DNA from: an uncultured Dialister sp.
GTDB taxonomy: Bacteria > Bacillota > Negativicutes > Veillonellales > Dialisteraceae
Assembly: GCA_934178345.1 (NCBI GenBank)
Contig: CAKPQG010000004.1
Location: 62,001 to 126,000 of the forward strand
Direction: 5' to 3'
DNA length: 64,000 nucleotides
In this document: positions 23,696 to 32,312 of the stretch, piece after piece
Layout: each line of letters starts with the position of its first letter
Numbering within the stretch: position 1 is the first letter of the stretch
Position numbers and translations under genes: made by a program
The notes under the pieces: model-generated
What the model was told of the DNA's origin: nothing
Database searches by the model: none
What the model saw: only the letters and a program-made list of their open reading frames with translations

Positions 23696-24631
23696 ATGGA
23701 AAAAGAAATGCCTGAGATCAAGATCGACATTGACCGCTATCGTGCCAAGGAAGGCGACAAGATCAACCTCAAAAAAATGGCTACCGCCTGCGATATTGAC
23801 ATCGATAAGGAAGCCGTCAAGACAGCGGCTTTTCCGGAAGCATTGGAAGAGATCAATCTTTTGCAGGCAAAGCTCTATGCACAGAGTACCTATGGGCTCA
23901 TCATTGTCCTGCAGGCGATGGATGCGGCAGGCAAGGATGGGACGATCAAGCATGTCTTCTCGCATCTGGATCCGAATGGCGTCCATGTCGTTTCCTTCAA
24001 ACAGCCGAACAGTGAAGAAAAGGATCATGACTACATGTGGCGTATCAACCGCGCGCTGCCGCGCCGCGGGGATATCGGCATTTTCAACCGTTCGCACTAT
24101 GAGGATGTCATCGTGACCCGCGTGCATGACCTCATCAAAGATGACAAGCTGCCGCAGAATCTGGTCAATAAAAATATCTGGGATACCCGCTATCGGCAGA
24201 TCAAGGACTGGGAGCGTTATCTGGGGGAGAATGGCTTCCATGTCATCAAGATTTTCCTCCACGTATCGAAAGATGAGCAGCGCGACCGTCTGGCTGAGCG
24301 CATCCTGAACAAGAAGAAAAATTGGAAATTTTCCATGGCGGACATCAATGAACGCCGCTACTGGGATCGTTATCAGGAGCTTTACAGCGAGATGATCACG
24401 GCGACCAGCACAAAGGATGCGCCGTGGTACATCGTTCCGGCGGATAACAAGTGGTATACCCGCTTCGTCGTCTCGCAGATCGTCATCAAGGCGCTGCGTG
24501 ATATTGCTCCGGAATTTCCGGAAATGTCGAAGGAAATCAAGAACCAGCTCGATGAATTCCGCCGTCTCATCGAAAGCGGCAATGTCGGCATGATCGAAGA
24601 AATGCAGGATATGATGAAATGCGGGAACTAG
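23696..24631 (+). CDS. ppk2: Polyphosphate kinase 2 family protein (copy 2)
   Basis: The 311-residue paralogue of the upstream gene is similar along its entire length and keeps LQAMDAAGKDGT and IFNRSHYEDVIVTR. It differs mostly in the N-terminal 60 residues and surface positions. ATG 23696 is set by AAGGAGAG 8 bp upstream. It has its own upstream region containing parS, so ParB spreading could affect it (inference). Two adjacent copies suggest tandem duplication followed by divergence, perhaps with different nucleotide preferences. Confidence 0.9.
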   Translation: MEKEMPEIKIDIDRYRAKEGDKINLKKMATACDIDIDKEAVKTAAFPEALEEINLLQAKLYAQSTYGLIIVLQAMDAAGKDGTIKHVFSHLDPNGVHVVSFKQPNSEEKDHDYMWRINRALPRRGDIGIFNRSHYEDVIVTRVHDLIKDDKLPQNLVNKNIWDTRYRQIKDWERYLGENGFHVIKIFLHVSKDEQRDRLAERILNKKKNWKFSMADINERRYWDRYQELYSEMITATSTKDAPWYIVPADNKWYTRFVVSQIVIKALRDIAPEFPEMSKEIKNQLDEFRRLIESGNVGMIEEMQDMMKCGN

Positions 24632-24880
24632 GGACTGGTGACTGGTGACTAGGGACTAGTGACTGGTGACTAGAGACTAGGAGACTAAAGACTGAAGATT
24701 AAAGACTGAAGATTAAAGATTAGTGATTTGAATACTACTTTAGGGCATCGCTATATATATTTGCGGCGAAGCCGCCACCACCATTTCTCATTTCTCATTT
24801 CTAATTTCTAATTCCTTATTCAAGCGAGGCTTTCATTCGCGATCAAAGAGCGGCACGCCCCGCGGGCTAACCCTGAACCC
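24632..24880. repeat. Mosaic repeat block after the second ppk2
   Basis: GACTGGTGACTGGTGACTAG heptamers, AGACTGAAGATTAAAG heptamers, a GCGGCGAAGCCGCC palindrome, TTTCTCATTTCTCATTTC heptamers and the GGGCTAACCCTGAACCC module. Confidence 0.85.
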
Positions 24881-24975
24881 GCCAACTCTCCGCCTTTACA
24901 TGGAATGGTATAATAAGATATATATGACCAATATCCTATGACACTTTCCCTGATTTTTTCTACGAGGTGAAGATC

Positions 24976-26043
24976 ATGAAAAAGACAATCGCCATGATGC
25001 TGGCTCTGGCTGCGATCTCTACGACCGCATTCGCATCCCCGCAGACGACGTTCCGTCCGGGTGAATTTGAAATCCATGCAGGCATGTGGGACTCGGCGGC
25101 TCGCACTGCCGGCTATAAGTCGGATGGAGAATGGAATTTTCTGGGCGGCGTAAGCTATGGGATCACCGATAAATGGGCAGCGCAGTACCAGTACACCGGC
25201 CTTCACACCGATCATACGAATGGAAATATGAATGAACTCAATGCGGTGTATTCCCTGCATCCGCAGGTCGCTGCCTTTGCGGGCTGGAACCGCATCGCCA
25301 TGAAGGACTATCCGTTCGCCGTGCTGGATAACGGCAAAGCGACCAACAATATTTTCCAGCTGGGCGTCGTAGCCCGTCAGCCTGTGACGGACGTTGTCGA
25401 TGTCTATGCGAAAGGGGCTCTCGGCACGGAAGAAACTTCCATGTGGGAGGCTGGCGTGAATATGGCTGTCGACAGCAATGTGGATCTGACCGCCGGCTAT
25501 CGCTATATGAATACGCGCGGCAATAGTGACCGCAATGTTTCTTATAAGGGATTCATGGCCGGCGTCTCCTATCGTTTCGGCGGACATGATCCGGTCGCTT
25601 CCTACGAGGAAGAACCTTCAAAGAATTATGATTTTGAAGAAGATGAGCCTGCTGATGTGAGTGTCGTAAAGACGGAGGCTCCATCAGAAGCAGTGCCGGT
25701 AGAAACACCGGCAAAGGCACAGGAAAATGATTACTATCTGAACAGTGTCCTTTTTGAAAGTGACTCGGCAGATATCCAGAATGCCCAGAAGGTGAATCTG
25801 GATGCTTTCGTGAAGCAGGCCAAGGAAACCGGCCATGTTTTCAAGCTCGTCGGCCGCGCGGATCCGACCGGCAGCGCAGAGTATAACAAAGAACTCGCTG
25901 CCCAGCGCGTGAAGAGTGTCAAGGAGTACGCTATCGCGCAGGGCGTCGATGCGACAAAGCTGGTCGAAATGGTGAAAGGCGCTGACAGTGATAGCAAGGA
26001 TCACGCTGCCGCTCGCCGCGTCGATATTTTTGAGCATAAATAA
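24976..26043 (+). CDS. OmpA-family outer-membrane protein
   Basis: The 355-residue protein has a Sec signal (MKKTIAMMLALAAISTTAFA). About 180 residues of beta-barrel-like sequence end in GVSYRFGG. An acidic Pro/Glu-rich linker (about 205-245) and a C-terminal OmpA/MotB domain follow (SVLFESDSADIQ, then RADPTGSAEYNKELAAQRVK and ARRVDIF). The last domain binds peptidoglycan non-covalently. GAGGTGA sits before ATG 24976. In an OmpM-type envelope it adds a second tether. Single gene with its own terminator. Confidence 0.92.
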   Translation: MKKTIAMMLALAAISTTAFASPQTTFRPGEFEIHAGMWDSAARTAGYKSDGEWNFLGGVSYGITDKWAAQYQYTGLHTDHTNGNMNELNAVYSLHPQVAAFAGWNRIAMKDYPFAVLDNGKATNNIFQLGVVARQPVTDVVDVYAKGALGTEETSMWEAGVNMAVDSNVDLTAGYRYMNTRGNSDRNVSYKGFMAGVSYRFGGHDPVASYEEEPSKNYDFEEDEPADVSVVKTEAPSEAVPVETPAKAQENDYYLNSVLFESDSADIQNAQKVNLDAFVKQAKETGHVFKLVGRADPTGSAEYNKELAAQRVKSVKEYAIAQGVDATKLVEMVKGADSDSKDHAAARRVDIFEHK

Positions 26044-26055
26044 TGTGAGACATAT

Positions 26056-26091
26056 AAAAAACGCTCGTCCCTTTTGAGGGCGAGCGTTTTT
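26056..26091 (+). terminator. Intrinsic terminator after the OmpA-family gene
   Basis: AAAAACGCTCGTCCC pairs with GGGCGAGCGTTTTT (one wobble), loop TTTTGA. Confidence 0.85.
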
Positions 26092-26099
26092 GTGTGGGT

Positions 26100-26318
26100 T
26101 CAGGGGGAGCCCATGGGGTGTGCCGCCCTTTGATTACGTGCGAAAGAGGTTCAGCGGGGGAGCAGGTTCGGAGGGGAGGGCGGTGGTGGTGCGGCGCATA
26201 AAAATATGGAAACGCCGCGGAGGTTTGAAACTAGCGGTTTTCTCGTATCGCAAACCTAATCCCTAGCCACTAGCTACTAGTCACCAGTCACTAGCTACCA
26301 GCCACCAGCCACCAGTCA
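26100..26318. repeat. Mosaic repeat block
   Basis: GGTTCAGGGGGAGCCC...GCGAAAGAGG module, the hairpin GGTGCGGCGCATAAAAA...AACGCCGCGGAG, and TAATCCCTAGCCACTAGC and CACCAGTCACTAG heptamers. Confidence 0.85.
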
Positions 26319-26319
26319 C

Positions 26320-27042
26320 TTAAGATTCCCTCATTCCCAATTCCATGGCCAGCTCCGTTGCATTCTTTACGATGCATGTCGCGCCATGGCGGGCGAGAAA
26401 GTTTTTATTTCTAAATCCCCATGTGACGGAGATGCAGGGAATGCCGGCGTTTTTGGCTGTCTCGATGTCGACTTCCGAGTCGCCGATGTAGACGGCCTGG
26501 TCTTTAGTGACGGAAAGGTCATGGAGAATGCGATCCAGCATGTCGGGCGCGGGCTTTCTGTGGATGGCAGGGGAGTTGCCCATGATGGCGTCGAAAAGAC
26601 CGGGAAAATGCATGGCAGCAAGTTTTCGTACATCCGCTTCGTCCTTGTTCGAGGCGACGGCGGTACGGATCCCTTTTTTCCGAAGCGCGGAAAGGAGAGC
26701 GGGGATGCCGTCGTAGGGGGTGGTGTGAAGGTGGCAGTGTGCGCTGTAGTAGGGGACGAAGATCGACTGCAGGCGGGCGGTGTCCTGCGATGTAAGACCG
26801 TAGGAGGAAAGCGGCGTAGGATTTTCTACGTATTCCAAGTCTTCACCGGCGCAGCCGGCAGCCATGGCGAGTGCTTTCTGCATGTCGGCTTCGATGCCGC
26901 AGCCGTAGCAGAGCTTCACGAGCTCTGCGGGAAATTCATGGGGCTTTCCCAGCTGGGAAAGTGCGTAATTGGTACAGATCGTAAGATCGGTGATGGTATC
27001 GAGGATCGTGCCATCCATATCGAAGAGAACTGCCTGGTACAT
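26320..27042 (-). CDS. gph: HAD-superfamily phosphatase, phosphoglycolate phosphatase-like
   Basis: The 240-residue HAD subfamily IA hydrolase has nucleophile motif FDMDGTILDT (residues 7-16), motif II with RTAVASNKDEAD, Lys in RKPAPDM and acidic motif VYIGDSEVDIETAKNAG. A helical cap lies between motifs I and II. Likely removes phosphate from 2-phosphoglycolate or another small phosphoester. AAGGAGCCCATC precedes the ATG. No operon partners. Confidence 0.88.
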   Translation of the reverse strand: MYQAVLFDMDGTILDTITDLTICTNYALSQLGKPHEFPAELVKLCYGCGIEADMQKALAMAAGCAGEDLEYVENPTPLSSYGLTSQDTARLQSIFVPYYSAHCHLHTTPYDGIPALLSALRKKGIRTAVASNKDEADVRKLAAMHFPGLFDAIMGNSPAIHRKPAPDMLDRILHDLSVTKDQAVYIGDSEVDIETAKNAGIPCISVTWGFRNKNFLARHGATCIVKNATELAMELGMRES

Positions 27043-27059
27043 GATGGGCTCCTTTTTTT

Positions 27060-27480
27060 GTGGTAGGGACTGGTGACTAGGGACTGGTGACTAGGGACTA
27101 GGGACTAGGGACTAGGGACTAGGGATTAGGGACTAGGGATTAGGGACTAGGAACTAGGGATTAGGGATTAGGGACTAGTGACTGGTGACTAGTGACTGGT
27201 GACTAGGGACTGGTGACTGGGGACTAGGGACTAGAGACTAAGAGACTAAGAGACTGGGAGATATCAGACGCGTTCGTGTCGTCATTTCGAACGCAGTGAG
27301 AAATCTTTCTTGCAGTCCGATAAACGACGCATGTGTGAAATCAGGGATGAGTGGCTAGGGATTAGGAGTCTCGAGGGACTAGGGACTGGTGACTTAAATG
27401 CCATCTTCGGGTCTCGTCATTATTTCTACTCCGCGGCGCTTCTGATTTTTATGCGCCGCACTCCCCTCTTTGAGCCCCCT
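27060..27480. repeat. Long GACTAGG/GACTGGT heptamer array and mosaic block
   Basis: About 25 tandem 7-bp units (GGGACTA, GGGATTA, GTGACTG, GAGACTA) run from 27064 to 27260. The remnant CGTCATTTCGAACGCAGTGA...GAAATCTTT and a standard block with the CGCGGCGCTTCTG...GCGCCGCACT hairpin follow. This is one of the longest uninterrupted heptamer arrays in the window. Confidence 0.9.
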
Positions 27481-27572
27481 GAACCTGCTTTTCTCTATTC
27501 TAGCATCCCCTTTTCCATTCTGCTATAATGGGCTTTACAAAATAGAGAATGGGAAGGAAAGAAGGAATCGAT

Positions 27573-28949
27573 ATGCATTTGACTATGATGCACATGGGGG
27601 TCATCATCGCGACGCTTGCGCTGGTGATCGGGATCGGGATCTACTGTTCAAGATCGGTGAAATCAGCAGCGGGCTACAGTGTCGGCGGACGGTCGGCGGG
27701 GGCGCCGCTGGTCGCCGGGAGCATCGCAGGGACGGTGGTCGGCGGCGGCGCTACGGTGGGTACGGCGCAGCTGGCGTATCATTTTGGCCTCTCCGCGTGG
27801 TGGTTCACACTGGGGAGCGGTATCGCTTTTATCATCATGGGGCTTTTTTATGCGAAGAAAATGCGCGGCACTGGGCTTGAGACGATCCCGCAGTTTCTGG
27901 CGATGCACTACGGGAAGAAGGCAGAAGAGCTTTCTTCAGTGATTTCCTCGATCGGTATCCTTTTTTCTGCGGTGGCGAGTTGCCTGCCGGGGATAGAAAT
28001 CGTAGCGGAGGTCTTTCACGTCGATGCGTATACCGCTTCTGCGCTTCTGATCTTTCTGGTCGCTGCCTATACATTCTTTGGCGGGATGAAATCAGCGGGG
28101 ATCGGCGGCATGCTGAAAATGGGAATCATCTGGGTGGCGCTCTTCATCGCAGGATGGGAAGCCTTCTGGGCGGTCCATGAGACTGCGGCGTGGAGCCAGT
28201 TTCCCGCTGCTCAATTTTCCCTCTTCGGGCGCGGCGTAGAGCCTGCGCTGGCGAATCTTTTCTCCGTCCTTGTGGGGGTACTCTGTACGCAGACGTATAT
28301 CCAGTGCATTTTCTCGGCGGATACGCCGTCCACGGCATCGGCGGGCTGCTTTTTGGCGGCAGCCATCGTCATTCCTGTCGGTCTGCCTTCTGTCGCAGTC
28401 GGTCTCTATATGCAGACTTTGTATCCGGATATCCAGCCGATCATGGTGCTTCCGACATACCTTATCAATGAAGTGCATCCGCTCCTCGGGGGACTTGCCA
28501 TGGGCGGCATCATCCTGTCGTTGATCGGCGGGATCGGCGGGCTCGCGCTCGGTATCGGTACGATGATCACGCGAGACATGATCGTGCCGTTCTTCCATAT
28601 GACCGATGACCGGAAGATGCTGACGGTGAATCAGCTGACGGTGCTTTTCGTCATGCTTCTTGCCTGCTTCATCGCTATCCTGAATCGTGGGAGCGAAGTG
28701 CTCTTCTGGACGTACATTTCCATGGCGCTTCGCGGCGGCGGGATCTTCCTACCCCTGACGCTCGCTGTTTTCTGGCCGGGACATGTGAAGAGAGGATGGG
28801 CTGTCCTTTCCATGCTCGGAAGTACAGCGGCCGCACTCCTCACGGCGACGGTGGTAAAGCTCACAATCGATCCGCTCTTTGTCGGGCTGATCGTGAGCGC
28901 GCTCTTGCTCCTGCCGGGGATCCGTATGAAGAAAGAAGAAATGAAATAA
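27573..28949 (+). CDS. Sodium:solute symporter (SSS family)
   Basis: The 458-residue inner-membrane protein has about 12-13 hydrophobic segments. The SSS-like early motif SAAGYSVGGRSAGAPLVAGS, then GGGATVGTAQLAYHFG, covers the Na+-site helix region. The best start is ATG 27573 with GAAGGA 6-7 bp upstream; the frame is open further upstream. The substrate is unknown; SSS members carry proline, pantothenate, sugars or organic acids. It stands alone between a repeat block and the shared terminator at 29037. Confidence 0.85.
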   Translation: MHLTMMHMGVIIATLALVIGIGIYCSRSVKSAAGYSVGGRSAGAPLVAGSIAGTVVGGGATVGTAQLAYHFGLSAWWFTLGSGIAFIIMGLFYAKKMRGTGLETIPQFLAMHYGKKAEELSSVISSIGILFSAVASCLPGIEIVAEVFHVDAYTASALLIFLVAAYTFFGGMKSAGIGGMLKMGIIWVALFIAGWEAFWAVHETAAWSQFPAAQFSLFGRGVEPALANLFSVLVGVLCTQTYIQCIFSADTPSTASAGCFLAAAIVIPVGLPSVAVGLYMQTLYPDIQPIMVLPTYLINEVHPLLGGLAMGGIILSLIGGIGGLALGIGTMITRDMIVPFFHMTDDRKMLTVNQLTVLFVMLLACFIAILNRGSEVLFWTYISMALRGGGIFLPLTLAVFWPGHVKRGWAVLSMLGSTAAALLTATVVKLTIDPLFVGLIVSALLLLPGIRMKKEEMK

Positions 28950-29036
28950 CGAAGAGCCGCGACCGGGGAAGTTTTATGAAGCATCCGCCGAAAGCCGGCT
29001 TCCTCTGATCGAGCCTGCTATGGAAGGCGCACTGAG

Positions 29037-29074
29037 CAATCAAAAAGAGCTCCCGCGGGAGCTCTTTTTGATTG
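29037..29074. terminator. Perfect bidirectional terminator
   Basis: 19-bp perfect arms (CAATCAAAAAGAGCTCCCG and its complement) with no unpaired centre and A/T runs on both sides. It ends both the symporter gene and the convergent small gene. Confidence 0.9.
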
Positions 29075-29076
29075 GC

Positions 29077-29391
29077 TTATTCGACATCTACGGTGTCTGG
29101 TCTGCCTGCGTCATCAAGACCCAGGTAAGCCACTTCTCTGACATGACCATCATAGGTCAGAGTGATGTGGTAATGGAAGGTCTGTCCATCGAATACTTCA
29201 TCACCGAGCATAATAGCGGTGGTGTAGCTGTCCGGACGGTAGTCTCTGACGGTATCGCCGACGACCGGGAACTGCAGGAATACGTATTCCTCACCCTGGT
29301 AGCTTACGCCGCCGTAAACACGTTTCAGATCAGCGACGAGATATTTGTCGACGCCATTGACGATGATGCTCTTTTCAGTTACTTCTGCCAT
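29077..29391 (-). CDS. Small protein of unknown function
   Basis: The 104-residue protein, acidic and rich in Tyr/Val beta-strand pattern (VREVAYLGLDDAG, FHYHITLTYDG), has no signal or membrane segment. ATG 29391 is supported by GAGGTGA 5 bp upstream. I recognise no family. Its own promoter probably lies in the AT-rich 60-90 bp upstream (TATATT). It ends at the shared terminator, so it is expressed independently. Confidence 0.6.
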   Translation of the reverse strand: MAEVTEKSIIVNGVDKYLVADLKRVYGGVSYQGEEYVFLQFPVVGDTVRDYRPDSYTTAIMLGDEVFDGQTFHYHITLTYDGHVREVAYLGLDDAGRPDTVDVE

Positions 29392-29400
29392 GTTTATCAC

Positions 29401-29709
29401 CTCACGACCAATTTATAGCAAGGAAATTGCTATTTCTTCCTATAATATAACACTTTTTCATAATAAAAAGAAGAGAAAAAATTTCAGGAGCCGCAGACAG
29501 GCCGGAAATGAAGGAGCGAAGGCAGCGCTTTTCCCTGGTGTTCGGAGCAGCGGTCTTTTCCTATCCCTTTTGGCAGAACGCGAGAGGCCGGTCACGACAT
29601 TCCATGATTTTCTTGACATTCCATGCCTGCTCTGTTACCATTTATAGAAATATTTCAATTCATTTAAGAAAATGTATTATATGAATCTTGACTGACTGAT
29701 GGAGCATTT
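29401..29709. other. Divergent promoter region of the small gene and the ArsR gene
   Basis: AT-rich region without a gene or repeat block. It contains the TTGACA promoter at 29613 and a direct repeat GACATTCCATG (29596 and 29615). Confidence 0.5.
29613..29641 (+). promoter_or_regulatory. Candidate promoter of the ArsR-type gene
   Basis: TTGACA, 17-bp spacer, TACCAT. Downstream AATATTTCAATTCATTTAAG is imperfectly palindromic and could be the regulator's own operator. Confidence 0.55.
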
Positions 29710-30012
29710 ATGGAACAGATCTACATTGATACGGCGAAAATTTTGAAAGCGATCTCCGATCCGAAGCGGTTGAAGATCGTCGACATGCTATCCTGTCATG
29801 CACAGTGTGCCAATAAGCTGCAGGAAGCCTTCGCCATCACCCAGCCGACGCTTTCGCATGATATGAAAGTGCTGGTCGAGTCCGGTCTGGTCCTTGACCG
29901 TCGTGATGGGAAGCACATTTTTTATACGCTGAATCCGGATGCGTTAGATGAGCTGCACAGCATCATGGGGATGATCTTCAAAAAGAAAAAACGCTGCTTT
30001 GCAGATCAATAA
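29710..30012 (+). CDS. ArsR/SmtB-family transcriptional regulator
   Basis: The 100-residue winged-helix regulator reads ILKAISDPKRLKIVDMLSCH, the recognition helix region TQPTLSHDMKVLVESGLV, and wing RRDGKHIFYTL. Cysteines at CHAQCANK near helix 3 could bind a metal(loid), as in many ArsR proteins, but they are placed at CxxxC rather than the ELCVC site. Ends KKKKRCFADQ. No efflux or resistance gene is adjacent, so it may act elsewhere or be autoregulated. Terminator follows at once. Confidence 0.88.
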   Translation: MEQIYIDTAKILKAISDPKRLKIVDMLSCHAQCANKLQEAFAITQPTLSHDMKVLVESGLVLDRRDGKHIFYTLNPDALDELHSIMGMIFKKKKRCFADQ

Positions 30013-30039
30013 AACGAAGCCGAGAGGCTTCGCTTTTTT
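30011..30039 (+). terminator. Intrinsic terminator after the ArsR-type gene
   Basis: AAAACGAAGCC / GGCTTCGCTTTTTT with a short loop, overlapping the stop codon. Confidence 0.9.
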
Positions 30040-30297
30040 GATGAAGAAAAGGTTTGGAAGCGGCGATCGGAAGAGCTCGGCGGTCTGGCGATCTTTTTCT
30101 CTGTCATGTAAGGGACGGTCTTCGCATGCAAAAAATGGGAGATTCGAATTTCAGGAAGCCCTGAAAATGTGCGAGGCGCTCACCGGCCTATCCGCTTCCT
30201 TCGGGAGCATTCGGAAGCAGGAGAACCTCATTTTTTCTCCCATAACCCCATACAATCATGGTATAATAAAGTGACTATCGATGAAAGGAAGAAAGCT

Positions 30298-31056
30298 ATG
30301 GGCGTGATCATCAGCATTATCAATCAGAAGGGCGGCGTGGGGAAGACGACCACGGCGGTGAACCTTGCGGCATACCTGGCAGATCGCGGAAAAAAGACGC
30401 TTCTTATCGACGAAGACGCGCAGGGAAATTCCACCAGCGGGCTCTCGAAGGATGTGGAGTTCAAAAAGAATCTTTATGATGTGCTGCTTAATGATGCGGA
30501 CGCAGAAGAGGCCATCGTCAAGACGGCGGTGAAGAAGCTCTCTCTTCTTCCTTCCTCTATCGATCTTGCGGGGGCGGATATCGAGCTGTCGGCCATGGAC
30601 GGACGGGAGTACATCCTGAAGAAAAAGATCGAAGCGCTGAAGGATGCCTATGATTTCATCCTGATCGACTGCCCGCCATCGCTGGGGCTGATGACGCTCA
30701 ATGCGCTTGTCGCGTCTGATTCGATCCTGATCCCGATCCAGGCGGAATTCTATGCGCTGGAAGGGCTTTCGCAGCTGGTGAAGACGGTGCAGATCGTCAG
30801 CCGCAAGCTGAATCCGTCGCTCCGTATTCTGGGGATCCTCCTCACCATGTTCGACGGACGGACGAATCTGTCGCTGCAGGTGGCAGAGGAAGTCAAGACG
30901 TATTTCGGCTCCAAGGTTTTCAAGACGGTGATTCCAAGGACCGTGAAATTATCAGAGGCTCCGAGCTTCGGTGAGCCGATCCTGACCTATGCGCCCAAGT
31001 CCAAGGGGGCAGAGGCGTATAAGAAGCTGTGCCGGGAGGTATTGAAACGTGGTTAA
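30298..31056 (+). CDS. parA: Chromosome partitioning ATPase ParA (Soj)
   Basis: The 252-residue ParA/MinD-type ATPase opens ISIINQKGGVGKTTTAVNLA (deviant Walker A). LLIDEDAQGNSTSGL stands where D-x-DPQGN is usual, and FILIDCPPSLGLMTLNAL is Walker B. It binds DNA non-specifically and moves ParB-parS complexes. ATG 30298 has AAGGAAG 6 bp upstream, and TATAAT lies at about 30262 for its promoter. The gene overlaps parB by 8 bp. Located about 13 kb from dnaA with parS sites on either side. Confidence 0.95.
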   Translation: MGVIISIINQKGGVGKTTTAVNLAAYLADRGKKTLLIDEDAQGNSTSGLSKDVEFKKNLYDVLLNDADAEEAIVKTAVKKLSLLPSSIDLAGADIELSAMDGREYILKKKIEALKDAYDFILIDCPPSLGLMTLNALVASDSILIPIQAEFYALEGLSQLVKTVQIVSRKLNPSLRILGILLTMFDGRTNLSLQVAEEVKTYFGSKVFKTVIPRTVKLSEAPSFGEPILTYAPKSKGAEAYKKLCREVLKRG

Positions 31057-31912
31057 GCGAAAATTGGGACGGGGGCTCGGCTCTCTTCTGGAAAATGCAC
31101 TGGATGAGACGGGCAAGGTCATTGAGCTGGATATTTCCAAGATCCATCCCAATCCCTGGCAGCCGCGCCGCCAGTTTGATTTCGAGTCGCTGGAAAATCT
31201 GGCGGCTTCCATCAAGGAAAAAGGACTGATCCAGCCGATCACGGTGCGCTACCGTGACAAGGACGGCGACTTTGAGTATGAGCTCGTCACCGGCGAGCGC
31301 CGTCTGCGGGCGGCAGACCTCGCAGGGCTCAAGACAGTGCCGGCGATCGTTTCTGCCTATGATGACAGATCCATGGCAGAGGTGGCGCTGATCGAGAATC
31401 TGCAGCGCGAAGACCTGAATCCGATCGAAGAATGCGAAGCCTATCAGCAGCTGATGAATGATTACGGGCTGACGCAGGAGCAGATGGCTGCCAGAGTCGG
31501 CAAAAGCCGCCCCTACATCGCCAATATGCTCCGTCTTGCGGATTTCCCAGATGAAGTGAAAAAGCTCATGGTCGAAGGCAAGCTCACGACCGGCCAGGCG
31601 CGCCCGCTCCTCGGACTTTCGTCCGGCGAAGAGCAGGTCCGGCTTGCGAAACAGATCGTAGACGAAGGTCTCTCGGCCCGTCACGTCGAAGACCTGACCC
31701 GTGAAAAGAAGAAAAAGAAAAAAGAAATCGCCGATCCGCAGACACACGCCTTCCTTCGCTCCATCGAAGAAAAACTAGGCATGTCCGTCGGCAGCCGCGT
31801 CGCCATCAAACTCGGCCGAGGGAAAAATGCCCATAGCGGCACGATCTCCATCACCTTCAAAAATGATGAAGAATTTGAGCGAATCACGGAATTTTTAAAT
31901 GGGAAAAGGTAG
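31049..31912 (+). CDS. parB: Chromosome partitioning protein ParB (Spo0J)
   Basis: The 287-residue protein starts at GTG 31049, with GGGAGG 9 bp upstream inside parA. It has the N-terminal KLGRGLGSLLEN, the CTP-binding ParB domain with GERRLRAADLAGL and ENLQREDLNPIEEC, a helix-turn-helix (TQEQMAARVGKSRPYIANML) and a C-terminal dimer domain. It binds parS (23627 and 35472) and spreads as a CTP-gated clamp. Both family features and position near oriC are standard. Confidence 0.95.
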   Translation: MVKRKLGRGLGSLLENALDETGKVIELDISKIHPNPWQPRRQFDFESLENLAASIKEKGLIQPITVRYRDKDGDFEYELVTGERRLRAADLAGLKTVPAIVSAYDDRSMAEVALIENLQREDLNPIEECEAYQQLMNDYGLTQEQMAARVGKSRPYIANMLRLADFPDEVKKLMVEGKLTTGQARPLLGLSSGEEQVRLAKQIVDEGLSARHVEDLTREKKKKKKEIADPQTHAFLRSIEEKLGMSVGSRVAIKLGRGKNAHSGTISITFKNDEEFERITEFLNGKR

Positions 31913-31914
31913 GA

Positions 31915-32290
31915 TGTAGTGACTAGTGACTAGTGACTAGTGACTAGTGACTAGTGACTTGAATACCGCCTTCGGGCATCGCCCCCATATCTATTTGCGG
32001 CGAAGCCGCTACTACAAGTTTGAAAGCAGGGATGATGAGTAGCTAGGGATTAGTGGCTAGGGATTAGGAGCCGCAAGTGACTGGTAGCAAGTGACTGGTG
32101 ACTTAAATACCACCTTCGGGCATCGCCACTATTTATACTCCGCGGCGCTTCTGCTTTTTATGCGCCGCACCACCATTCCTAATTCCTCATTCCTAATTCC
32201 TCATTCGCGCAAAGCTTTCATTCATAATCAGTGGACGGAGCCGCCCAAGGGGCTAACCCTGAACCCTGAACCTTTAACCTACAACCCTAT
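31915..32290. repeat. Mosaic repeat block with six perfect GACTAGT heptamers
   Basis: At 31918-31962 the unit GTGACTA is repeated six times without error. A second unit follows with GAAAGCAGGGATGATG, GGGATTAG, CGCGGCGCTTCTG...GCGCCGCACC, CATTCCTAATTCCTCATTCC and GGGCTAACCCTGAACC. Confidence 0.9.
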
Positions 32291-32312
32291 CCCCAGGAGA
32301 TATATACAAACC

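Noticed and set aside
30045..30297. SRP RNA or other ncRNA before parA (GGAAGCAGGAGAACC)
   Set aside because: Only a short resemblance; the conserved SRP apical loop sequence is absent. The stretch is treated as the parA promoter region.
31049..31242. Short frames inside parB and its antisense
   Set aside because: Fully contained in parB; no independent evidence.
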